Of a stretch of 64,000 nt of DNA, positions 15,090 through 22,623 are shown in pieces; the stretch's first letter is position 1; each line of letters begins with the position of its first letter. Position numbers and translations under genes: made by a program. Source of the DNA: Palsa-147 sp963771905 (GTDB lineage: Bacteria; Acidobacteriota; Terriglobia; Acidiferrales; UBA7541); assembly GCA_963771905.1 (NCBI GenBank), contig CAVYVI010000006.1:186001-250000 (forward strand). The letters run 5' to 3'. The notes beneath the pieces were generated by a model. The model saw nothing but the letters and a program-made list of their open reading frames with translations. It was not told where the DNA came from and searched no databases.

Positions 15090-16238
15090 ATGAAGCGGCC
15101 GAGTGTACAGATTGCGATCCTTCTATGTCTCGCTGGGACGGCCCTGGCGCAGCAGGCTAAGCCAAAGACGACACCCAGCAAATCAGGCGCGTCGGAGAAA
15201 AGTGCGCAGCCGAAATTCAAAGCGATCTGGGAACCGGCGAACTACAAAGAAGACTTGAATTTTGCAGACGTCTACTTTGTGAGCGAGCAGGAGGGGTGGG
15301 TCACCGGCGAGCACGGCACCATCCTTTACACGAAAAATGGAGGCGATACCTGGACGGCGCAACTCGGAGGCGATCCCCAATCGACGGACAGTAAAATTAA
15401 TGCTCTTCGATTTGTGAACGCCACCCACGGCTGGGCAAACATGACAAGTGGCAGCAGGTTGCTGCGCACCACCGACGGACAAAGCTGGGAAGAGATCGGC
15501 AAGCTCGGTGACTATTACGGCGGCTGGGGAGATTACGTTTTTATTTCGGAGAAGGTCGGCATTCAAATTCGCCGTGCCGGCACGGGCCCGGGCGACATCG
15601 CTCAAACCCGGGATGCGGGAAAGACGTGGACGTCCGTCTTGCCTGGCTGTGCAGCAAAGATGGAGATCCAGGGATTAACGCGAGAGGTCGGATGCACGCT
15701 CATGAGTCTCAGCTTTCCTACGCCGATGGTCGGCTACGCTGCCGGAACTGCAGCCAGGGCGCTGTTCGTCGAAAAGACCACGGACGGTGGGCAAACCTGG
15801 AAAGTATTCGTGACCCCGGACGTGGCCAGTGAAAACTCCACCTATTTCTCGCAGCAGGTAACTTTCTCCACCGAGAATACCGGATTCGTGGCGATGGATG
15901 ACGGCAAGATCCTCGCCACAACCGATGGCGGACAGAACTGGCATGGCGCGGTGGGATATATCAACAGGAAAATCAAGTTTGCCGACGCCGAAGTAGGATG
16001 GTCATTCAACGGCAACAAGCTGACTTACACCGTGAACGGCGGCAAATCGTGGTCCTCGCGCGACCTCCGGTTTCCCACGGACGTTGTGGCTTTCAGTTTG
16101 CCGACCCGTCAGCGGGGATATGTGGTTGGCTCGCATGGCATGATCTACCGCTATCGAATTGTTCCCTACGATTACGCCGGGAAAAACATCGTCGAAGCAC
16201 CCATGATGCCCGCGGCTGCGGGAGCCCAAAGTCAGTAG
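15090..16238 (+). CDS. Secreted YCF48-like / BNR-repeat protein
   Basis: From ATG 15090 (GGGAGG 8 nt upstream) the product has 382 residues. The signal peptide MKRPSVQIAILLCLAGTALAQ is followed by a Lys-rich linker and a seven-bladed propeller with Asp-box-like repeats: ILYTKNGGDTWTAQL, LLRTTDGQSWEEIG, IAQTRDAGKTWTSV, VEKTTDGGQTWKVF, ILATTDGGQNWHGAVG and YTVNGGKSWSS. This is the photosystem-II-assembly-factor-like (YCF48/Hcf136) repeat family, here in a non-photosynthetic context. Role unknown; it is perhaps surface-exposed. Confidence 0.85.
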   Translation: MKRPSVQIAILLCLAGTALAQQAKPKTTPSKSGASEKSAQPKFKAIWEPANYKEDLNFADVYFVSEQEGWVTGEHGTILYTKNGGDTWTAQLGGDPQSTDSKINALRFVNATHGWANMTSGSRLLRTTDGQSWEEIGKLGDYYGGWGDYVFISEKVGIQIRRAGTGPGDIAQTRDAGKTWTSVLPGCAAKMEIQGLTREVGCTLMSLSFPTPMVGYAAGTAARALFVEKTTDGGQTWKVFVTPDVASENSTYFSQQVTFSTENTGFVAMDDGKILATTDGGQNWHGAVGYINRKIKFADAEVGWSFNGNKLTYTVNGGKSWSSRDLRFPTDVVAFSLPTRQRGYVVGSHGMIYRYRIVPYDYAGKNIVEAPMMPAAAGAQSQ

Positions 16239-16561
16239 ATGAGGTGATTCGGCACCAGACTTTTCCTTCCCTCGTGCTGAGAGAAGTGGATTATCACGGA
16301 GAGCGTGTCTCCGAGAGCTCGGGGCCTGACTAGATGACGTTGTCGGCTCCTTCTCCCGAGTCGACCTGGTTGCGCTGACGACCAAGGCTCGGGAGAAAGG
16401 AACCGCTTCCGGCGCGGCGGGATGATTATAGGATGTGAATTTCACGCGCGCTGCCAGCAGATGGCCATGGTACTCAGATCCGGTCTGATATCTTCTTCCC
16501 GCCCGCTGCGTAACATGTTATCTCGTGTCAGGAAATCTCGGTCGTCCCGGAGCAACCACGT
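16239..16561. other. Intergenic 323 bp containing the long hairpin
   Basis: Apart from the hairpin at 16345-16403 nothing is recognised here. The hydrolase gene has only a weak GGAGC upstream of its start. Confidence 0.4.
16345..16403. other. Long imperfect hairpin between YCF48-like and hydrolase genes
   Basis: TTCTCCCGAG (16351-16360) pairs perfectly with CTCGGGAGAA (16388-16397), and the outer GGCTCC/GGAACC extends the stem with one bulge. The 27-nt interior holds a further small GGT/ACC pair. No T-run follows on either strand, so it is not an ordinary terminator. Confidence 0.45.
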
Positions 16562-17692
16562 ATGATCCGATGCATCTTTGCTTGTTACCTTTCGCTCTTC
16601 TGCCTGTGTCTTGGGACGTTTGGTCAGGTTGCCAAGGACCAGCAGCCGCCTTCCTCGCACCCAGGCGTTGACTCCGAATACCGCAAGTTTGATGACTTGC
16701 TTTCCTTCCTGCGGACCCGCAACGCGCAGCAGTATGCGATTTCATCTCCAAAGGGCATTGACGAGGCAAGCTACGTCACAGTCGGCGGCATCGAACAATG
16801 GATTACGATTCGCGGGCAGGATCGTGACAACCCCGTGTTGTTGTTCCTGCACGGTGGGCCTGGCGATGTGACCAATCCTTGGGCATTTGCATTATTCGCT
16901 CCGTGGGAGAAGTACTTCACGGTGGTGCAATGGGATCAAAGAGGCGCTGGGAGGACGCTGAGAAAAAGCGGCCCAGCAGTTGCGCCGACGATCACCGTGG
17001 ATCGCATGGCGCAAGACGGTATCGAACTGACAGAATATCTGCGCAAACATCTCGGCAAGGAAAAGATCATCATCGTCGCCCATTCCTTCGGCTCAATCCT
17101 CGGTCTCCGAATGGCGAAGGCCAGACCCGATCTCTTCTACGCATACGTGGGCACCGGCCAGGTCGCCGACAGCACCAGAAGTTTTTCTGTCGCCTACGAT
17201 GCGCTATTGAAGAAGGCAAAAGCCGAAGGTGATCAGCGCGCCATCGAGGAATTGACCCATGTAGGTCCTCCGCCTTACAAATCTGGCGATGGATTCCGCG
17301 TGCAGCACAAGTGGGCGAATGCCTTTGAAGGCGCGGATGAGTTCTTGTATGGGACCATCGGCCTGACACTGGTGGCTCCCGGCGGTTCTGTGCAAGATAT
17401 AAATGACTCGGTTGACGGCCAGACGCTGAGCGCCGATCGCCTCGTCCCGCAGACCCAGTCCATCGGACCGGCAGACCTTGACCTGGAATTCTCCATTCCA
17501 ATATTTGTTTTCCAGGGCGAACAGGATTTTACAACTCCAACTGCGCTCGCTCAGGATTACCTGGAATCCATCAAAGCGCCCCGCAAAGCGTTTGTGCCAA
17601 TCAGAGGCGGACACTTTGCCGTGTTCATCCACTCCGATCAATTTCTGCAGGAGCTCGTCGCGCGGGTGCGCCCGTTGGCTGTAGGGCGCTGA
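16562..17692 (+). CDS. Secreted alpha/beta hydrolase, proline-iminopeptidase-like
   Basis: A 376-residue serine hydrolase. The signal peptide is MIRCIFACYLSLFCLCLGTFGQ. Family motifs in order: LFLHGGPGD (oxyanion HGGPG, residues 97-101), VQWDQRGAGRT, nucleophile elbow VAHSFGS with Ser175, acid in FVFQGEQDFTTP, and histidine in PIRGGHFAV. The HGGPG plus DQRGAGRS pattern is that of peptidase family S33 (prolyl aminopeptidases), but the substrate could be another small ester or amide. The cap region is between residues ~185 and 300. It stands alone, with no obvious operon partner. Confidence 0.85.
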   Translation: MIRCIFACYLSLFCLCLGTFGQVAKDQQPPSSHPGVDSEYRKFDDLLSFLRTRNAQQYAISSPKGIDEASYVTVGGIEQWITIRGQDRDNPVLLFLHGGPGDVTNPWAFALFAPWEKYFTVVQWDQRGAGRTLRKSGPAVAPTITVDRMAQDGIELTEYLRKHLGKEKIIIVAHSFGSILGLRMAKARPDLFYAYVGTGQVADSTRSFSVAYDALLKKAKAEGDQRAIEELTHVGPPPYKSGDGFRVQHKWANAFEGADEFLYGTIGLTLVAPGGSVQDINDSVDGQTLSADRLVPQTQSIGPADLDLEFSIPIFVFQGEQDFTTPTALAQDYLESIKAPRKAFVPIRGGHFAVFIHSDQFLQELVARVRPLAVGR

Positions 17693-18127
17693 ACTTGAGG
17701 GTTGCGCGAGTGGTTAAATCGCGAAAGAGGTCACGGAAAGAATTGCGTCCATCGGTTTCCTCTTGTTTCAGAAGGCGGCTGTCAAATCCACGAGGAGTTT
17801 GACAGACCCTCAGATTCCATATAACGACGACGCGATGCCACTCTGTCTTGGAGTGGCGGGTGGCCAAGCCCTCGCGCCGGAGCGAACGCCTCTAGCGTTT
17901 CCCGGTGCCGCATCTCGCCTCAGGCAAGGGTGCGGGTGTCGATTTTTCCTGTCTCCGGGGAGCTTCAGCTCAATCGCGCCAAATCGCATCCGTCGAGCCG
18001 AAAAAGGCTCGACCCACCATCTCCGTAGTTCCGCGCTTCGTACCAAATTCCTTACAGACCGCTACTGCTCAATTTCGCCTTTTTCGTGCCATCATATTTC
18101 TGAGTGCTATATGCAGATCGCCGCCAA
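17693..18127. other. Intergenic stretch before the tandem repeat
   Basis: About 430 bp with no supported gene; frames crossing it look like chance openings in GC-rich DNA. It holds one perfect 8-bp hairpin (17992-18013). Confidence 0.4.
17992..18013. other. Perfect hairpin GTCGAGCC-GAAAAA-GGCTCGAC
   Basis: 8-bp stem with a 6-nt A-rich loop, upstream of the tandem repeat. No T-run follows on either strand. It resembles a short palindromic intergenic repeat rather than a terminator. Confidence 0.5.
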
Positions 18128-18463
18128 AATCGAATGCGCCAACGCAGGGCCGGCCCGGCAGCGCCGCCAAATCGCGTCCGCCCAGGCTGCTCCGGATCGG
18201 GCGCCCCGGCGAATCGAATCCGCGAACGCAGCGCCGCTCCACCGGCCCCGTCGCTCCCAATCCGTCCGCGCATCGACAAGTCCCCGGCGCCTGCGCACAC
18301 AATGCGGCCTTCCAGCGACGGTCCTCCAGCACAGGGCAACGCAGCCCGGCCACGCAGCGCCGCTCCGGCGGCAGCGGCGAATGCAATCCACCCTATCCGT
18401 GCCCGGCGCGCTGCAGCATCTAACCGAGTCCCGCCGAGTTCTAACCGGGACTCGAGAATTATT
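18128..18463. repeat. Eight-unit degenerate 42-bp tandem repeat
   Basis: Units start every 42 bases at 18128, 18170, 18212, 18254, 18296, 18338, 18380 and 18422. Most begin AATCGNNTCCG or a variant and end in a C/G-rich GCGCCGGCG-like stretch; the last units are most diverged. The period is a multiple of 3 and no unit has an indel. Plus-strand translation gives 14-residue units such as NRIRERSAAPPAPS, and minus-strand translation gives units such as GRIGSDGAGGAALR. Whether it is coding cannot be settled by eye. Confidence 0.7.
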
Positions 18464-18589
18464 AGAAATCGCCGCAACCCACTCAAAACAAGCAACGGTG
18501 TTCATTTCTAATCGGGACAAAACACGCGGGTCTCGCAGACCGCGATTTACCGCTAATCCGGCCGTAACATTCGTCCCGCGCACTTGGCG

Positions 18590-18595
18590 TATAAT
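18590..18595 (+). promoter_or_regulatory. -10 box (TATAAT) upstream of hflX
   Basis: A perfect TATAAT 59 bp before the chosen hflX start. The -35 region is not clear (GTAACA or TTCGTC at loose spacing). Transcription from here would exclude the in-frame ATG at 18594 and favour the 18654 start. Confidence 0.45.
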
Positions 18596-18653
18596 GGCTC
18601 CAGATGAATCGACCCTCCACGGAGACGCTGCAGGCCACGAGATTTTCCCGCGC

Positions 18654-19958
18654 ATGAAAACGACGCATGCAGTCGACAATCGGGAGCGCGCGCTCTTGCT
18701 CGGCGTGAGCGTGCGGAAATCGCGAACGCCGGCCGCGGGCAGCGCTGTCGAGCGCGAAAATTTGCTCGAGCTCGAAGAGCTCGCAGTCAGCGCCGGCGCC
18801 AATGTTACCGGAAGTCTCCTGCAAGTCCGCGACGCGATCGATCCGGCCACGCTCGTCGGGAAGGGCAAACTCGAGGAAGTGAAGATCGAAGCGCAGATGC
18901 ACGGCGCGCCGCTGGTCATCGTCGATCACAATCTCACGCCGGTGCAATTGCGCAACATGGAGAAAATCACGGACTGCCGCGTGATTGACCGCACGCAGCT
19001 CATTCTCGATATTTTCGCGCGCCACGCGCGCACGCGCGAAGGCCAGCTGCAGGTCGAGCTCGCGCAACTCAATTACATGATGCCGCGGCTTTCCGGACGC
19101 GGCGTCGAGCTCTCGCGCCTCGGCGGCGGAATCGGAACGCGAGGCCCTGGCGAGCAAAAATTGGAAACCGACAAGCGCCGCATCCGCGACCGCGTCAGCA
19201 AGATTCAAGAGGCGATCGAGACGGTGAGGCGACAGCGCACGACGCGACGGCGTGCGCGGCAGGCTGTTCCGCTCGGAACGATCGCGCTCGTCGGCTACAC
19301 GAACGCGGGGAAGTCGACGCTCTTCAACGCGCTCACGCACTCGGCCGTTCTCACGTCTTCAAAAATGTTCGCGACGCTCGATCCCACCATACGTGCCGTG
19401 AAACTGCCGTCCCGCCGCCGCGTTCTTCTTTCCGACACGGTCGGATTTCTTCGCGATCTTCCGCCGGGATTGATCGCGGCCTTTCGCGCCACGCTCGAAG
19501 AAGTTCAGGAAGCCGCCCTGATTTTGCACGTCACGGATGTTTCGAATCCGCGCCACAGCGAGCTCGATGAAGATGTCGTGAAAGTTTTGAACGATCTCGG
19601 AGTCGCCGATCGCCCGCGGCTGCGCATTTACAACAAGATCGATCAACTCACCGAGGACGAAAAGGCTTTCTACATGCGCGCGGACTACAACGGCAACGGT
19701 TCGGGCGAGCATCGCGCCTTTGTTTCCGCTCTCACCGGCGAAGGATTCGAAAATCTTCTTGCGCAAATCGATGCCGCGCTGCCGATCGACCCGATGAAAC
19801 ATGTGAAATTGAAAATTCCCGTCTCCGATGGGCGCGCCCTCGCTCTCGTGCACACCTGCGGCCACATCGTGCGTTCCGAACTCATCGACGAGCACTTCGC
19901 GATCGAAGCCGAACTCCCGGAATCGTTCGCAGTTCGCCTAGCGGAATTCACCGTTTAA
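18654..19958 (+). CDS. hflX: GTPase HflX
   Basis: A 434-residue ribosome-associated GTPase that splits or rescues stalled ribosomes under stress. The N-terminal HflX domain contains TLVGKGKLEEVK, VDHNLTPVQLRNME and VIDRTQLILDIFARHARTREGQLQVELAQL (shown in parts). The signature GGGIGTRGPGEQKLETDKR precedes a coiled coil. G-domain motifs: GYTNAGKST (G1), FATLDPT, DTVGFLRDLP (G3), NKID (G4) and SALTGEG (G5). The ATG at 18654 is chosen; the open frame continues far upstream into the tandem repeat without coding character. Confidence 0.93.
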   Translation: MKTTHAVDNRERALLLGVSVRKSRTPAAGSAVERENLLELEELAVSAGANVTGSLLQVRDAIDPATLVGKGKLEEVKIEAQMHGAPLVIVDHNLTPVQLRNMEKITDCRVIDRTQLILDIFARHARTREGQLQVELAQLNYMMPRLSGRGVELSRLGGGIGTRGPGEQKLETDKRRIRDRVSKIQEAIETVRRQRTTRRRARQAVPLGTIALVGYTNAGKSTLFNALTHSAVLTSSKMFATLDPTIRAVKLPSRRRVLLSDTVGFLRDLPPGLIAAFRATLEEVQEAALILHVTDVSNPRHSELDEDVVKVLNDLGVADRPRLRIYNKIDQLTEDEKAFYMRADYNGNGSGEHRAFVSALTGEGFENLLAQIDAALPIDPMKHVKLKIPVSDGRALALVHTCGHIVRSELIDEHFAIEAELPESFAVRLAEFTV

Positions 19959-20368
19959 GTGGCGGATGCAGCGAATCAGCCTCATTCCTGTGGAAAACCT
20001 GTGGAATGCAGATTTTTCTGAATGGAATTCGCGCGCCCCGCGCCCGCGGCAGCGTTGGGATCAGCGCTTTCCAGTGCGCCATAAGCCTTTTGTAATCAAA
20101 CTATTACAGCGACACACCCAGACGCGCCCTAACCGCCCGGCATTCAATTTGCTGCCAAATCCTCGCACGGCGATTTGCACAAGGGTGGGGCAATTTGTTC
20201 TCTAAGAGTTACGAGATACAAGACTTGCGCCACTTGCATTTTTCAGCGCGATTTTAGGAGCAGCTGTATTTTCGAACGGTTGACGCCCTCGCGACGCAGG
20301 ATTATAGTTGCGAAGATCGCGCATGGAGCGGATGTAACTCCCGCGCGGCGAGTGTTTTTACGCAACAC
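19959..20368. other. Intergenic 410 bp
   Basis: No gene supported. It contains a direct repeat CCTGTGGAAAACCTGTGGAA (19988 region) whose units resemble relaxed DnaA boxes, and a palindrome TGTAAT-N6-ATTACA at 20091-20108 that could be an operator. Neither has further support. Confidence 0.4.
20091..20108. promoter_or_regulatory. Palindrome TGTAAT-N6-ATTACA, possible operator
   Basis: Perfect 6-bp half-sites separated by six bases, in an AT-richer patch 260 bp before pgsA. No cognate regulator is nearby. Confidence 0.25.
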
Positions 20369-20998
20369 ATGAACCTGCCGAACAGCCTCACGACACTACG
20401 GATCTTTTTTGTGCCGTTGCTGGTCGTTGTGCTGCTCACGCGAACTCCGAATTTTGATTTGTGGGGACTGTCCGTTCATTTTGAAGTTTGGGGCGTGCTG
20501 ATTTTGCTCGCGGCGGCGGCGACGGACGCGGCGGACGGATATTTTGCGCGCAAGCGCAACGAAGTGACGACGCTGGGAATTTTGCTCGATCCGATCGCGG
20601 ACAAACTTCTGATTTCCGCGGCATTTATTTCGCTGGTGGGAATGGGACTGGTTTCCGCGTGGATGGTGGTGATCATCATCGGGCGAGAGTTCATCGTTCT
20701 CGGACTGCGCAACATCGCTTCGGGCGAAGGGCTGATCATTCCCGCGTCGCCGCTGGGCAAAACGAAAATGATTTTGCAGGTCGTGTGCGGCTGCACAATT
20801 ATTTTGGGCGCGAAGCACCCAGCGTTGAGACCGCTCGGGACAGTTTTATTGTGGGCCGTGGTGCTGAGCGCGATCGCTTCGGCCGTGCATTACTTCCAGA
20901 TGTTCTGGAGTCAAGTGAACGATCGCGTACAACAGCGGCGCAAGAGCCTGCTCATCCTCGAGCAGGACAAGAAGCCGCACAATGCCGCCACTCGGTAG
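20369..20998 (+). CDS. pgsA: CDP-diacylglycerol--glycerol-3-phosphate 3-phosphatidyltransferase
   Basis: A 209-residue membrane enzyme that makes phosphatidylglycerol-phosphate from CDP-diacylglycerol and glycerol-3-phosphate. The CDP-alcohol phosphotransferase signature D-x2-DG-x2-AR-x8-G-x3-D-x3-D is seen as TDAADGYFARKRNEVTTLG followed by ILLDPIADK. Helices flank it (FFVPLLVVVLL, VWGVLILLAAAAT, AWMVVIIIGREFIVLGLR, GTVLLWAVVLSAIAS). The typical start MNLPNSLTTLRIF is present. It overlaps the next gene by 17 bp, implying cotranscription. PgsA is favoured over PssA by the N-terminal and GREF segments. Confidence 0.88.
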   Translation: MNLPNSLTTLRIFFVPLLVVVLLTRTPNFDLWGLSVHFEVWGVLILLAAAATDAADGYFARKRNEVTTLGILLDPIADKLLISAAFISLVGMGLVSAWMVVIIIGREFIVLGLRNIASGEGLIIPASPLGKTKMILQVVCGCTIILGAKHPALRPLGTVLLWAVVLSAIASAVHYFQMFWSQVNDRVQQRRKSLLILEQDKKPHNAATR

Positions 20999-21539
20999 CG
21001 ACGACCGGCGAACCCTCCTGGAAATAGCGAGACGCGCCGTCACGCTCGCGATTCAAAAGCGCGAACGACTTCGTGTGGATATTCCGCCGGGAATTTTGAG
21101 CGAGCCCGCGGGCGCGTTCGTCACGCTGCAACGTCACAAACGACTGCGCGGCTGCATCGGGCGCCTCGCGCCGTCGGAACCGCTCGCGCAAGTGGTGGCG
21201 GATTCCGCGATGTCCGCGGCTCTTGAAGATCCACGATTCGAGCCCTTGCGGCCAGAGGAATTGGCCGATGTGGAAATTGAAATTTCAGTGCTTTCGAAGT
21301 TCGCGCCGATCGCACGCGAAGAAATCCAGCCGGGCACGCACGGACTGGTGATTCAGCGGGGAAATCTGCGCGGATTGCTGCTGCCGCAAGTTGCCACGGA
21401 ATACAATTGGAGCCGGGAAAGATTTCTCGAGGAAACCTGCGTAAAAGCGGGGCTTCCGCGGGATGCGTGGCGGGACGGCGCGACGCAAATTTCCGGTTTC
21501 ACAGCGGAAGTTTTTTCGGAAGAAGATTTTCGGAAATAA
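20982..21539 (+). CDS. AMMECR1-domain protein (AmmA family)
   Basis: A 185-residue protein with the AMMECR1 fold. Motifs: FVTLQRHKRLRGCIGRLAPSEPLAQ containing the hallmark LRGCIG, then AMSAALEDPRFEPLRPEEL, IEISVLSKFAPI, IQPGTHGLVIQRGNLRGLLLPQVATEYNW and ETCVKAGLP. The conserved cysteine of LRGCIG is kept. AMMECR1 proteins are found in all domains; a role in radical-SAM or Memo-associated chemistry is suspected, but the reaction is not known for this copy. It starts inside the last codons of pgsA. Confidence 0.85.
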   Translation: MPPLGSDDRRTLLEIARRAVTLAIQKRERLRVDIPPGILSEPAGAFVTLQRHKRLRGCIGRLAPSEPLAQVVADSAMSAALEDPRFEPLRPEELADVEIEISVLSKFAPIAREEIQPGTHGLVIQRGNLRGLLLPQVATEYNWSRERFLEETCVKAGLPRDAWRDGATQISGFTAEVFSEEDFRK

Positions 21540-21542
21540 GAA

Positions 21543-21569
21543 GCGGCGCGAAGGAGGCATTCGCGCCGC
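21543..21569. terminator. Shared hairpin between convergent genes
   Basis: GCGGCGCGAA (21543-21552) and TTCGCGCCGC (21560-21569) form a perfect 10-bp stem with a 7-nt loop. On the minus strand a TTCTTATTT tract follows, so it should stop the 21597 gene; it may also stop the pgsA-AMMECR1 unit. Confidence 0.65.
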
Positions 21570-21596
21570 AAAAATCCGAATGGCGAGAAAAGAGGG

Positions 21597-22454
21597 TTAC
21601 TCGAGCTCGACGTAATCGCCGGCGTAGACGTCGCGCAAGGCGAACGTGATCAGAATCGTGGAGGCGTTCTGCGAGGTTCGCAGAACGATGCCCTCGCCCA
21701 GAACTTCGCGCGGCACGTTGTCCCATTTATAGGTGTTCGAAACGCCGCCGTAGCCAAACACATCGAACGCCATATTGCGGGTCTGATACGCGTTTTCGTT
21801 CTGCTGGCCGGTATAGCGGAAGATGCGGAAATAATCGCCGACGTGGACTCCCTGTCCCTCGCCGAGGTTGACGTAGGCGATGTCGGTGACGCCGTAGGCC
21901 ACCTGGAAATGTTTGCCGACAACGAGCATGGCTTTGGATTTGCCGCTTGGGGGCGCGAAGCGGTCGAACTTGTCTTCGGGTTTCAGCGGAGGCGCAACGC
22001 GTTCGACAAAGGGAACAGCGATATCGCCGCGCTGGAGATATTCGCAGGAGTTTTCAATCTGCGCGATGGAAATGTTGGGCTGGACCACGATAACCTTCAC
22101 GCGGCCTTCGTCTTCCCACAGAGTGCCGATGGCGTGCATGAGCGAGAATTGCCATTTGAACCATTGCGATCTGGTGGGGTCATCGACTGCGCGGATAATC
22201 GAAAATTGATCGCCGACGTGAACGCCCTGGCCGGCGCCCTTGTTGACGTAGACGTAATCGCCTTCCTGGAACGTGATTTTCACGTCGGAGCCTTCGCCGG
22301 TAATCAGGTAGGTGTCGCGCGGCGGAGCCTGGCCCGTGGCAATGCCCGAGCAGTACATGTCGGACGGAATGGGCGTCTTCACGCCTTGCTGCGCGCCCGC
22401 CGTACCGCCGGAAAGCGCGACTGCCAGACCCAAGATTGCAAATTTTCCGCGCAT
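21597..22454 (-). CDS. Secreted hypothetical protein with duplicated VGD-type domain
   Basis: From ATG 22454 (AAGGAG upstream) the product has 285 residues with signal peptide MRGKFAILGLAVALSGGTAGAQ. The mature part contains two similar blocks: GDYVYVNKGAGQGVHVGDQFSIIRAVDD and IAYVNLGEGQGVHVGDYFRIFRYTG. Each is a small beta domain in which a Gly-rich turn and VHVGD lead a strand, recalling FlgT-C or LysM-adjacent beta domains. The end is LRDVYAGDYVELE. A periplasmic or envelope role is likely; the precise function is unknown. Frequent in acidobacterial genomes. Confidence 0.65.
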   Translation of the reverse strand: MRGKFAILGLAVALSGGTAGAQQGVKTPIPSDMYCSGIATGQAPPRDTYLITGEGSDVKITFQEGDYVYVNKGAGQGVHVGDQFSIIRAVDDPTRSQWFKWQFSLMHAIGTLWEDEGRVKVIVVQPNISIAQIENSCEYLQRGDIAVPFVERVAPPLKPEDKFDRFAPPSGKSKAMLVVGKHFQVAYGVTDIAYVNLGEGQGVHVGDYFRIFRYTGQQNENAYQTRNMAFDVFGYGGVSNTYKWDNVPREVLGEGIVLRTSQNASTILITFALRDVYAGDYVELE

Positions 22455-22623
22455 GGTTCGCACTCCTTCAGACACGTTCGCGCCCCGCTGGGACGCACGT
22501 TCCCACTCCTGCGAACGTAGCAAAGCGGCGGGCGGGGCGTCAAGCCCATGTCCGGCGTCGCTTTACACATTGTGCACCGCATGATAGAAGCCCTAGATTC
22601 CTCAGGTGATAGCGGGAGCCGAG

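Noticed and set aside
18052..18495. Minus-strand frame across the 42-bp repeat as a bactofilin-like gene
   Set aside because: The Gly/Ala/Arg repeat arises from the 42-bp DNA period and both strands are open, so coding is not shown; reported only as a repeat.
17763..18653. N-terminal extension of the HflX frame
   Set aside because: Open frame runs through the tandem repeat and a TATAAT box; the remaining protein from 18654 has standard HflX length.
19980..20010. CCTGTGGAAAACCTGTGGAA as a DnaA-box pair
   Set aside because: Only two relaxed matches, no cluster, no dnaA, dnaN or AT-rich unwinding region nearby.
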